This document shows positions 5,583 to 12,538 of a stretch of 12,538 bases of DNA, in pieces. How positions within the stretch are numbered: the stretch's first letter is position 1; the number at the start of each line of letters is the position of its first letter. The notes under the pieces are model-generated. The model did not search any database. It was not told the origin of the DNA and was given only the letters and a program-made list of their open reading frames with translations. Location of the stretch: positions 1 through 12,538 of the forward strand of contig VGAV01000032.1 of NCBI GenBank assembly GCA_016870695.1, given 5' to 3'. Made by a program: the position numbers and the translations under genes. The stretch comes from Actinomycetota bacterium (lineage in GTDB: Bacteria; Actinomycetota; Actinomycetes; Actinomycetales; Microbacteriaceae).

Positions 5583-6586
5583 TGGTCGCGCTGACTCTCG
5601 GCGCCGCGGTGAACGCGGCCCTGGCCGGCGCCCTCGCGGACGACGACCGCGTCGTGCTGCTCGGCGAGGACATCGGCCGCCTCGGCGGCGTCTTCCGCGT
5701 CACCGACGGCCTGCTCGAGCGCTTCGGGGCGGACCGCGTCATCGACACCCCGCTCGCCGAGGCCGGGATCGTCGGCACCGCGGTCGGTCTCGCCATGCGC
5801 GGCTACCGTCCGGTCGTCGAGATCCAGTTCGACGGCTTCGTCTACCCCGCGTTCGACCAGATCGTGTGCCAGGTCGCCAAGCTGCACTACCGCACGAACG
5901 GGCGGGTCCGGATGCCGCTCGTCATCCGCATCCCGTGGGCGGGCGGCGTCGGCGCGGCCGAGCACCACTCCGAGTCGCCGGAGGCGTACTTCGTGCACAC
6001 CGCGGGTCTGCGGGTCGTGGCCGCCTCGACCCCGCAGGACGCCCACCTCCTGCTGCGCCAGGCGATCGCCTCCGACGACCCCGTCATCTTCTTCGAGCCG
6101 AAGCGGCTGTACCACGCCAAGGGGGAGGTCGACCTCGACCTCGACCTCGCCGACGCTCCGCCGCTGCACCTCGCCCGCGTCGCACGGGAGGGGACGGATG
6201 CCACCATCGTCACGTACGGCGCCCAGGTCCGTGTCGCGCTGGACGCGGCGCTCGCCGCGGAGGACGAGGGCCTGTCGCTGGAGGTGATCGACCTGCGGTC
6301 GCTGTCGCCCCTCGACATGTCGACCGTGGCGGCATCCGTCCGCAAGACCGGTCGCGTCGTCGTCACGCACGAGGCGGCCCGCGAGGCGGGGGTCGGTGCG
6401 GAGATCGTCGCGAGCATCACCGAGCGGTGCTTCGCGTTCCTCGAGGCCGCGCCGCAGCGGGTGACCGGGCACGACATCCCCTATCCGCCGGCGAAGCTCG
6501 AACGGCACCACCTGCCGGACCTCGACCGCATCCTGCACGCCGTCGACCTCGTGTGCGACCGGGTCCCGGGCGAGGTGGCGCGATGA
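5582..6586 (+). CDS. bkdB: Branched-chain 2-oxoacid dehydrogenase E1 beta subunit
   Basis: The 334-residue protein shows the transketolase-like pyrimidine-binding domain and the C-terminal transketolase domain of E1 beta chains. Visible motifs are LLGEDIGRLGGVFRVTDGL (26-44), TPLAEAGIVG with Glu60 (the glutamate position that contacts the aminopyrimidine of thiamine diphosphate in this family), FDGFVYPAFDQI, and a His-His-Ser at 128-130 (AAEHHSESPEA). IDLRSLSPLD and the closing GHDIPYP also fit. It completes the E1 heterotetramer with the upstream alpha subunit; length is normal. The ATG at 5582 follows GAGG (5571-5574) by 7 nt and overlaps the stop of the micro-ORF. The ATGA overlap with the E2 gene at 6583 implies coupled translation. 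Branched-chain rather than pyruvate specificity is inferred from context. Confidence 0.92.
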   Translation: MVALTLGAAVNAALAGALADDDRVVLLGEDIGRLGGVFRVTDGLLERFGADRVIDTPLAEAGIVGTAVGLAMRGYRPVVEIQFDGFVYPAFDQIVCQVAKLHYRTNGRVRMPLVIRIPWAGGVGAAEHHSESPEAYFVHTAGLRVVAASTPQDAHLLLRQAIASDDPVIFFEPKRLYHAKGEVDLDLDLADAPPLHLARVAREGTDATIVTYGAQVRVALDAALAAEDEGLSLEVIDLRSLSPLDMSTVAASVRKTGRVVVTHEAAREAGVGAEIVASITERCFAFLEAAPQRVTGHDIPYPPAKLERHHLPDLDRILHAVDLVCDRVPGEVAR

Positions 6587-8040
6587 TCGAGCGCTTCTTG
6601 CTGCCCGACCTCGGCGAGGGTCTGCCCGAGGCGGAGGTCGTCCAGTGGCACGTCGACGAGGGCGACGAGGTCGCCCTCAACCAGACCATCGCCGAGGTCG
6701 AGACGGCCAAGGCGATCGTCGAGATCCCCTCCCCGTACGCCGGCGTGGTCCGCGGACTGCACGCCGCCGCCGGAGACGTCGTCGAGGTCGGCGCGCCCCT
6801 CGTCTCGTTCGAGGTCGGGGGATCGGATGCCACCGAGCCGGCATCCGATCCCGCCCGCCGCCCCGCGGCATCCGATCCCACCCGCCCTCCTGCGGAGTCG
6901 GCGGCCGACACGCCGGTCGAGGCCGCCGCGCAGCGGCGTGTCGTCCCGGATCTCCGCACGACGGACGAGACCGGGGACGGGGAGACCCGGGCCACACCCA
7001 ACCTCGTCGGGTACGGCGCCGCCCCGAGCCGCGGCGACCGGCCCCGGCGCCGCCCCCGGACGGGCGCCGGCACGCTTCTCGACCGGGATGCCGCCGTACA
7101 CGCGGCCGCCCCGCACGACGTGATGCCCCACGACGCCGAGCCGCTGCCCGGCGGGCATGCGACGGGGGAGCGCCCGCGCTCGACCCCGCCGGTGCGCAAG
7201 CTCGCCAAGGACCTCGGCATCGACCTGGCGGAGGTGGCGGCGACGACCGCGCCGGGCATGGTCGTCACCCGGGAGGACGTCGAGGCGTTCGCCGCGCGAG
7301 GGAACACCCCGTCGCCGCGTGCCGCCGCGGCGGCCGACGGCCGGGTCACGCGCACGCCCATCCGCGGGGTGCGCAAGCACACCGCCGCCGCCATGGTCCG
7401 CAGCGCGTTCACCGCTCCGCACGCCACGACGTTCCTCACGGTCGACGTCACCGCGACCACGGAGCTGCTGGCGTCGCTGACCCGGGACCGCGCCCTCGAC
7501 GGTCACCGCATCGGCATCCTGGCCGTCGTCGCGAAGGCCGCCTGCCTCGCCCTCGGACGCACCCCGGCGCTCAACGCGCGCTGGGACGAGGAGGCCGGCG
7601 AGATCGTGACGCATCACTACGTCCACCTGGGGATCGCGGCGGCCACCGACCGCGGCCTCGTCGTGCCGCACGTGCCGGATGCCGACCGTCTCGCGCTCGT
7701 CGACCTCGCCGACGCGATCGCCGAGCTCACCGCGACGGCGCGCGCCGGTCGGACGGCCCCCGCGGCGATGACCGGCGGGACCTTCTCGATCACGAACGTC
7801 GGGGTCCTGGGCGTGGACGCCGGCACGCCCATCCTCAACCCGGGGGAGGCGGGGATCCTCGCGGTCGGGGCGGTGCGACGGATGCCGTGGGAGCACGAGG
7901 GCGCCATCGCCCTCCGCGACGTCGTGACGCTGAGCCTGTCGTTCGACCACCGCCTGGTCGACGGCGCCGAGGCGGCGCGATTCCTCACCGACGTCGCCGG
8001 CGTCCTGCGGGAGCCCGGCCGGGCCATGCTGCTCTGCTGA
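6583..8040 (+). CDS. bkdC: Branched-chain 2-oxoacid dehydrogenase E2 (dihydrolipoyl acyltransferase)
   Basis: The 485-residue protein has the three-part E2 layout. An N-terminal lipoyl domain (about 4-76) begins [17 protein letters not shown] and has Lys43 in [13 protein letters not shown] as the lipoylation site. A peripheral E3/E1-binding domain (about 200-238, [14 protein letters not shown] then [15 protein letters not shown]) follows. The catalytic acyltransferase domain runs from about 258 to the end, with the active-site motif SFDHRLVDG (His456, Asp460). It moves the branched acyl group from E1 to CoA and forms the oligomeric core. The linker at about 77-200 is long, Ala/Pro/Arg-rich and low in complexity, with a 9-residue near-repeat (ASDPARRPA / ASDPTRPPA). 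Only one lipoyl domain is present. The start overlaps the E1beta stop. No E3 (lipoamide dehydrogenase) gene is in the window. Confidence 0.92.
   Translation: MIERFLLPDLGEGLPEAEVVQWHVDEGDEVALNQTIAEVETAKAIVEIPSPYAGVVRGLHAAAGDVVEVGAPLVSFEVGGSDATEPASDPARRPAASDPTRPPAESAADTPVEAAAQRRVVPDLRTTDETGDGETRATPNLVGYGAAPSRGDRPRRRPRTGAGTLLDRDAAVHAAAPHDVMPHDAEPLPGGHATGERPRSTPPVRKLAKDLGIDLAEVAATTAPGMVVTREDVEAFAARGNTPSPRAAAAADGRVTRTPIRGVRKHTAAAMVRSAFTAPHATTFLTVDVTATTELLASLTRDRALDGHRIGILAVVAKAACLALGRTPALNARWDEEAGEIVTHHYVHLGIAAATDRGLVVPHVPDADRLALVDLADAIAELTATARAGRTAPAAMTGGTFSITNVGVLGVDAGTPILNPGEAGILAVGAVRRMPWEHEGAIALRDVVTLSLSFDHRLVDGAEAARFLTDVAGVLREPGRAMLLC
6840..6886 (+). repeat. 27-bp near-repeat in the E2 linker
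   Basis: GGCATCCGATCCC followed by a Cys/Gly-rich stretch occurs at 6840-6859 and again at 6867-6886 with one base difference, a period of 27 bp or 9 codons. It encodes Ala/Ser/Asp/Pro-rich linker and probably arose by slippage. Confidence 0.6.
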
Positions 8041-8059
8041 GCCGGAAGGGGACCGCACC

Positions 8060-9625
8060 ATGAGCACGACATCCGCGACCCAGGAGAGCCTCGCCGGGGC
8101 CCTCCGCGACACCCTCGCCCGCACCGCGCGGGGCGGGTCCGACGAGGCGCGCGCCCGGCACACCGCCCGCGGCAAGCTGCTGGCCCGCGATCGCGTGGAC
8201 CGGCTGCTCGACGAGGGCAGCCCGTTCCTCGAGGTCGCGCCGCTGGCCGCGCACGGCCTTTACGGCGGCGAGGCGCCGGGGGCGGGCGTGGTCGCCGGGA
8301 TCGGTCTCGTCCACGGTCGCCACGTCATGGTCGTCGCGAACGACGCCACCGTGAAGGGCGGCGCGTACTTCCCGCTCACGGTCAAGAAGCACCTCCGGGC
8401 GCAGGAGATCGCGCTCGAGAACCGCCTGCCGTGCGTGTACCTCGTCGACTCGGGCGGGGCGTTCCTGCCGCTGCAGGACGAGGTGTTCCCCGACCGCGAC
8501 CACTTCGGCCGGATCTTCCGCAACCAGGCGCAGCTGTCGGCCCGCGGGATCCCGCAGATCGCCGCCGTCCTGGGCTCGTGCACCGCGGGCGGGGCGTACG
8601 TCCCGGCGATGAGCGACGAGAGCGTGATCGTGCGGAACCAGGGCACCGTGTTCCTCGGCGGGCCGCCGCTGGTCAAGGCCGCCATCGGCGAGGACGTCAC
8701 CGCCGAGCAGCTCGGCGGCGGCGACCTGCACGCCCGCCGCTCGGGGGTCGTCGACCACCTCGCCGACGACGACGAGCACGCGCTCGAGATCGTCCGCGAC
8801 ATCGTCGCGACCCTCCCGCCCGCTCCCGCGCCGGTGTGGGAGGTGCTCCCGCCGACGGACCCGGCGCGCGACCCGCGGGACCTCTACGAGATCGTCCCCG
8901 CCGACGTCGCCCAGCCGGTCGACATGCGCGCCGTCGTCGACACCCTCGTCGACGGCGGGTCCCTGCATGAGTTCAAGGCCCTCTACGGCGACAGCGTCAT
9001 CACGGCGTTCGCGCGCCTGCACGGACACCCCGTCGGGATCATCGCGAACGACGGCGTGCTCTTCAGCGAGTCCGCCCTCAAGGCCGCGCACTTCATCGAG
9101 CTCGCCGACCAGCGCGGCATCCCCCTGCTGTTCCTCCAGAACATCACGGGGTTCATGGTGGGACGGGATGCCGAGGCCGGCGGCATCGCCAAGGACGGCG
9201 CGAAGATGGTCACCGCCGTCGCCACGACCCGCGTCCCCACGCTCACCGTCCTCGTCGGCGGCTCCTACGGCGCGGGCAACTACGCCATGTGCGGCCGCGC
9301 GTACGACCCGCGGTTCCTGTGGACGTGGCCGTCGAGCCGCATCTCCGTCATGGGCGGCGCGCAGGCGGCATCCGTCCTCGCCACCGTCACCCGCGATCAG
9401 CGCGCCGCGCGCGGGCAGGAGTGGACGGATGCCGACGACGCCGCGTTCCAGGAACCGATCCGCGCCCGCTACGAGGAGCAGGGCGACCCGTACTACGCCA
9501 CCGCCCGGCTCTGGGACGACGGCGTGATCGACCCCGTGGACACCCGCACGATGCTCGGGCTCGCGCTCGACGTCGTCAGCCGGGTGCCGCTGGCCGACCG
9601 GGGCTTCGGCCTCTTCCGGATGTGA
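8060..9625 (+). CDS. accD1: Acyl-CoA carboxylase carboxyltransferase (beta) subunit, probable methylcrotonyl-CoA carboxylase
   Basis: The 521-residue protein is a biotin-dependent carboxyltransferase with two crotonase-like halves (about 20-270 and 280-510). Key motifs are [25 protein letters not shown], the oxyanion motif [16 protein letters not shown] (172-187), NITGFMVG (361-368) with downstream [10 protein letters not shown], and [20 protein letters not shown] (from 400). The [15 protein letters not shown] segment and the C-terminal [13 protein letters not shown] are typical of methylcrotonyl-CoA carboxylase beta chains. It would carry carboxyl from carboxybiotin to 3-methylcrotonyl-CoA in leucine breakdown. 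Propionyl- or geranyl-CoA carboxylase are less likely alternatives. The start at 8060 has a purine-rich SD (GGAAGGGG, 8043-8050). The 19-nt gap after the E2 gene is the largest untranslated gap in the operon. The symbol follows the mycobacterial homologue. Confidence 0.88.
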   Translation: MSTTSATQESLAGALRDTLARTARGGSDEARARHTARGKLLARDRVDRLLDEGSPFLEVAPLAAHGLYGGEAPGAGVVAGIGLVHGRHVMVVANDATVKGGAYFPLTVKKHLRAQEIALENRLPCVYLVDSGGAFLPLQDEVFPDRDHFGRIFRNQAQLSARGIPQIAAVLGSCTAGGAYVPAMSDESVIVRNQGTVFLGGPPLVKAAIGEDVTAEQLGGGDLHARRSGVVDHLADDDEHALEIVRDIVATLPPAPAPVWEVLPPTDPARDPRDLYEIVPADVAQPVDMRAVVDTLVDGGSLHEFKALYGDSVITAFARLHGHPVGIIANDGVLFSESALKAAHFIELADQRGIPLLFLQNITGFMVGRDAEAGGIAKDGAKMVTAVATTRVPTLTVLVGGSYGAGNYAMCGRAYDPRFLWTWPSSRISVMGGAQAASVLATVTRDQRAARGQEWTDADDAAFQEPIRARYEEQGDPYYATARLWDDGVIDPVDTRTMLGLALDVVSRVPLADRGFGLFRM

Positions 9626-11625
9626 TCGTGAGCGTCCCCCTCTTCTCGACCGTGCTCGTCGCCAACCGCGGGGAGATCGCCCGCCGCGTGTTCCGGACGC
9701 TGCGGCGTCTCGGCATCCGTTCCGTCGCCGTCTTCACCGACGCGGATGCCGCCGCGCCCCACGTCCGCGAGGCCGACCACGCCGTGCGCGTGCCGTCGTA
9801 CCTCGACGTCGACGCCGTGATGGCGGCGGGGGTGTCGTCGGGCGCTCAGGCCGTGCACCCGGGCTACGGCTTCCTCAGCGAGAACGCCGGATTCGCCCGC
9901 GCGTGCGTCGCCGCGGGGATCGTGTTCGTCGGCCCGGGCGTGGAGGCGCTCGAGGTGATGGGCGACAAGATCCGGGCGAAGCAGCACGTCGCGAGGCACG
10001 GCGTCCCCACGGTGCCGGGGTTCTCCGCGGCGGGCCTGTCGGACGCGCGGATCGCGGCCGAGGCCCATCGCGCCGGATATCCGCTGCTCGTGAAGCCCTC
10101 GGCGGGCGGCGGCGGCAAGGGGATGACGGTCGCCACCGGCCCGGACGACCTCGCCGACGCGCTCGCCACCGCGCGCCGCGTGGCCGCCGCCGCGTTCGGC
10201 GACGACACCCTGCTGCTGGAGCGGCTGCTCGAACGGCCGCGGCACATCGAGGTGCAGGTGCTCGCGGACGCGGACGGGACGACCGTGTCCCTCGGCGAGC
10301 GCGAGTGCACGCTGCAGCGGCGGCACCAGAAGGTGATCGAGGAGGCTCCCTCACCCGTCGTCGACGCGGCGACCCGCGCGCGGCTCGGCGACGCCGCCGT
10401 GGCCGCAGCTCGCAGCGTCGGCTACCTCGGCGCGGGCACCGTGGAGTTCCTCATCGCCGGGGACCGGGTCGACGAGCCGTTCTTCATCGAGATGAACACG
10501 CGCCTGCAGGTCGAGCACCCCGTGACCGAGCTGGTCACCGGCATCGACCTCGTCGAGCAGCAGCTGCGCGTGGCCGCGGGACTCGCCCTCGACCTGCCCG
10601 CGGTCCGCCTCGACGGGCACGCGATCGAGGCGCGCGTCTACGCCGAGACCCCGGCCCGCGGCTACCTCCCCGCGACGGGGACCGTGAGCCGGTGGCATCC
10701 CGGATCCGCCCGCGTCGACAGCGCCGTCGAGACCGGCAGCGTCATCAGCGCCCTGTACGACCCGATGATCGCCAAGGTCGTCGCCCACGGACCCGACCGC
10801 GCCACCGCCCTGGCCCGGCTCGACGCCGCGCTCGCCGAGACGATCGTGCTCGGCGTCGACACGAACATCGCCGACCTGCGGGCGCTGCTCGCCGACCCCG
10901 CCGTGCAGGCGGGCGACCTCGACACGGGGCTGCTCGACCGGCGCGGCACGCCCGCGGTCCCGTCCCCGACGGAGACCGCGCTCGCCGCCGTCGCGGAGCA
11001 GGCGGAGAGGGATGCCGCGCCCCCCGCCGACGGCTCGGTCTGGGGTCGCGTCGGGGCATGGCGCGCCGGCGGAGCGCAGGCTCCCCGCACGGTGGTCCTC
11101 GAGGACGATGCCGGACGGATGCACGACGTCGCCCCGAGCGCCGCCGAGGGCGCCGTCGTCACGGGCGGTCCCGTCGAGTACTGGGTGCACGCCGACGGCG
11201 CGGCGCACCGTCTGCGGCTGGTGTCGCGGCGGGACGCCGCCGCCCGCCGACGCGCCGCGACCGATCGCGCGCCGGGAGCCGTCGCCCCGGAGCTCGTCGC
11301 TCCGCTGCCGGGCACCGTCGTGGCCGTGCACGCCGCCGACGGCGCGGTCGTCGACGCGGGAGCCCGGCTGCTCACGATCGAGGCCATGAAGATGGAGCAC
11401 ACGGTCGCGGCCCCGCACGCCGGCATCGTTCGCGTCCGCGTGGCCGTCGGCGCCCAGGTCGCGCGCGACGCCGTCGTGGCGACCGTGACCCCGCGGGAGA
11501 TCGGGCCTCGCGATGACGGTGACGCCGCGGCATCCATCGACGTCCCTGTCCCGTCCGGGGGTCGCGATCACGTCGCGTCCTCGGCATCCCTTCCCACCCC
11601 CTCTCTCAAGGAGACGCACCCGTGA
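9622..11625 (+). CDS. accA1: Acyl-CoA carboxylase alpha subunit (biotin carboxylase + biotin carrier), probable methylcrotonyl-CoA carboxylase
   Basis: The 667-residue protein begins with a biotin carboxylase domain (about 8-450). [13 protein letters not shown] and [10 protein letters not shown] lead, then the glycine-rich ATP-grasp loop GGGGKG (162-167), [18 protein letters not shown], and [14 protein letters not shown] (from Glu290). A linker/BT region (about 490-550) follows, and then a biotinyl domain with Lys590 in EAMKMEH as the biotinylation site. It carboxylates its own biotin with ATP and bicarbonate for the partner beta subunit encoded just upstream. The GTG at 9622 overlaps the upstream TGA (GTGA); GTG at 9628 is an equally possible start, as neither has a strong SD. 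After the biotinyl domain there is an unusual low-complexity tail of about 45 residues rich in Asp, Ser, Ala and Pro. The stop overlaps the next gene's GTG. Confidence 0.9.
   Translation: MIVSVPLFSTVLVANRGEIARRVFRTLRRLGIRSVAVFTDADAAAPHVREADHAVRVPSYLDVDAVMAAGVSSGAQAVHPGYGFLSENAGFARACVAAGIVFVGPGVEALEVMGDKIRAKQHVARHGVPTVPGFSAAGLSDARIAAEAHRAGYPLLVKPSAGGGGKGMTVATGPDDLADALATARRVAAAAFGDDTLLLERLLERPRHIEVQVLADADGTTVSLGERECTLQRRHQKVIEEAPSPVVDAATRARLGDAAVAAARSVGYLGAGTVEFLIAGDRVDEPFFIEMNTRLQVEHPVTELVTGIDLVEQQLRVAAGLALDLPAVRLDGHAIEARVYAETPARGYLPATGTVSRWHPGSARVDSAVETGSVISALYDPMIAKVVAHGPDRATALARLDAALAETIVLGVDTNIADLRALLADPAVQAGDLDTGLLDRRGTPAVPSPTETALAAVAEQAERDAAPPADGSVWGRVGAWRAGGAQAPRTVVLEDDAGRMHDVAPSAAEGAVVTGGPVEYWVHADGAAHRLRLVSRRDAAARRRAATDRAPGAVAPELVAPLPGTVVAVHAADGAVVDAGARLLTIEAMKMEHTVAAPHAGIVRVRVAVGAQVARDAVVATVTPREIGPRDDGDAAASIDVPVPSGGRDHVASSASLPTPSLKETHP
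11608..11624 (+). promoter_or_regulatory. RBS fixing the acyl-CoA dehydrogenase start
   Basis: AAGGAG at 11608-11613 lies 8 nt before the GTG at 11622. It is the best SD in the second half of the operon and is embedded in the 3' end of the biotin carboxylase gene. Confidence 0.75.
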
Positions 11626-12538
11626 GCATCGACAGCCAGCAGGCCTTCACCGACGACGAACGAGAGCTCGGGACGATGGTGCGGGAGTTCGCCGACGAGG
11701 TGGTCGCGCCCCGGTCGTACGAGGCGGACCGCGCGCACGAGCTTCCCCTCGACATCGTCGCCCAGATGGGCGAGCTCGGGCTGTTCGGGCTGCCCTTCCC
11801 CGAGGAGGTCGGCGGACAGGGCGGCGACTACGCGGCGCTGTGCGTCGCGATCGAGGGCATCGCGCGCGTCGACCAGTCCCTCGCGATCACCCTCGAGGCC
11901 GGTGTCGGGCTCGGAGCCATGCCGATCTACCGCTACGGGTCCCCGGCGCAGAAGGACGAGTACCTGCCCGACCTCGTCGCCGGACGCGCCCTCGCCGGCT
12001 TCGGGCTGACCGAGGCCGAGGCGGGCAGCGACGCCGGCGCCTCGCGCACGACCGCCCGTCTCGACGGGGACGAGTGGGTCGTCGACGGGTCGAAGCAGTT
12101 CATCACCAACTCCGGCACGGCGATCACCCGTTTCGTCACCGTCACTGCGGTCACCGGCCGGATCGGCGACCGGCCCGAGATCTCGACGATCATCGTGCCC
12201 AACGGCACCCCCGGCTTCACCGTCGGGCCCGCCTATGACAAGGTCGGCTGGAACGCGTCCGACACGCACCCCCTCACCTTCGACGGCGTGCGTGTGCCCG
12301 CGGCCAACCTGCTGGGCGAGCGCGGGCAGGGGTTCAAGAACTTCCTGCGCACCCTCGACGAGGGGCGTGTCGCCATCGCGGCGCTCGCGACGGGGGCGGC
12401 GGAGGGATGCCTGGAGGCGGCCGTCGACTACGCGCGCAGCCGCACCGTCTTCGGCGAGCGGCTGTCGACGCGGCAGAGCATCCAGTTCCTGCTGGCCCGC
12501 ATGCACGCCCGTGTCCACACCGCCCGGCTGGCGTGGGT
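11622..12538 (+). CDS. Acyl-CoA dehydrogenase, probable isovaleryl-CoA dehydrogenase (partial, runs off the window)
   Basis: An open frame of 305 residues continues past the window; family members are about 380-390 residues, so roughly the last fifth is missing. The N-terminal helical domain (about 7-120, with GELGLFGLPFPEEVGGQGGDY) is followed by the family signature GLTEAEAGSDAGA (128-140), which contacts FAD and substrate. Next come WVVDGSKQFITNSG, the middle beta domain ending in VPAANLLGERGQGFKNFLRTLDEGRVAIAA, and ARSRTVFGERLSTRQSIQFLLARM. The enzyme oxidises acyl-CoA to enoyl-CoA, passing electrons to ETF. In this operon isovaleryl-CoA to 3-methylcrotonyl-CoA, feeding the carboxylase, is the best guess; isobutyryl- or 2-methylbutyryl-CoA are alternatives. 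The catalytic glutamate region may lie beyond the window and cannot be checked. The GTG start overlaps the upstream stop and has a strong SD. Confidence 0.9.
   Translation, partial: MSIDSQQAFTDDERELGTMVREFADEVVAPRSYEADRAHELPLDIVAQMGELGLFGLPFPEEVGGQGGDYAALCVAIEGIARVDQSLAITLEAGVGLGAMPIYRYGSPAQKDEYLPDLVAGRALAGFGLTEAEAGSDAGASRTTARLDGDEWVVDGSKQFITNSGTAITRFVTVTAVTGRIGDRPEISTIIVPNGTPGFTVGPAYDKVGWNASDTHPLTFDGVRVPAANLLGERGQGFKNFLRTLDEGRVAIAALATGAAEGCLEAAVDYARSRTVFGERLSTRQSIQFLLARMHARVHTARLAW

Noticed and set aside
4417..8040. Pyruvate dehydrogenase E1/E2 instead of the branched-chain complex
   Set aside because: The families are similar, so it is not excluded by sequence, but the adjoining acyl-CoA carboxylase and acyl-CoA dehydrogenase genes and the Lrp-type regulator favour branched-chain oxoacids.
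6481..8175. Very long open frames antisense or out of frame to the operon (for example 6481-8175 minus, 9903-11516 plus, 9289-9621 plus)
   Set aside because: They are Arg/Pro/Gly/Ala-rich with no recognisable domain and lie over genes with clear catalytic motifs. This is the usual result of third-position G/C bias.
1..12538. GGATGC as a polar KOPS-like chromosome segregation signal
   Set aside because: Counts of GGATGC and GCATCC on the plus strand look about equal, whereas such signals are strongly strand-biased.
1..12538. Mobile element, prophage, defence or biosynthetic island
   Set aside because: No transposase, integrase, attachment-site repeats, tRNA or composition shift was seen. All genes have housekeeping or catabolic families and uniform codon use.

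Overview
The window is high-GC DNA with dense coding, very strong G/C preference at third codon positions, GTG starts and several SD-less genes. This points to an actinobacterium. The gene content, together with the many GGATGC/GCATCC words, fits Microbacteriaceae (Microbacterium-like), but that placement is inference. No mobile element, RNA gene, CRISPR array or toxin/defence module is visible, and it reads as ordinary chromosomal housekeeping and catabolic DNA.

Left part (1-3752): a DEDDh exonuclease gene (minus) diverges from an alpha/beta hydrolase gene (plus). The hydrolase converges on a CGNR zinc-finger regulator gene (minus) across a 76-bp tandem repeat that contains a long hairpin. 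The regulator diverges from an EamA-type exporter gene (plus) across a 125-bp region with a near-perfect interrupted palindrome lying over candidate promoters. The exporter then converges on an Lrp-family regulator gene (minus) across two identical 22-bp hairpins.

Right part (3753-12538): the Lrp-type regulator diverges from a long plus-strand operon that runs off the window. The operon order is branched-chain 2-oxoacid dehydrogenase E1alpha, E1beta and E2, then the carboxyltransferase and biotin carboxylase/biotin carrier subunits of an acyl-CoA carboxylase (best fit 3-methylcrotonyl-CoA carboxylase), then an acyl-CoA dehydrogenase. All junctions except E2/carboxyltransferase overlap by a few bases or are bridged by a 17-codon micro-ORF. 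Together the genes cover leucine catabolism: leucine-derived 2-oxoisocaproate to isovaleryl-CoA (E1/E2, with E3 from elsewhere), to 3-methylcrotonyl-CoA (acyl-CoA dehydrogenase), to 3-methylglutaconyl-CoA (carboxylase). The Mycobacterium tuberculosis accD1-accA1-fadE19-...-bkdABC cluster has the same gene set in a different order. The E1/E2 complex could also supply branched acyl-CoA primers for iso/anteiso fatty acids.

I did not find an evidently new biological system. The most unusual items are small: a translated-looking micro-ORF between E1alpha and E1beta that looks like a duplicated gene junction, the palindromes between the flanking genes, and the strong local excess of the GGATGC word.
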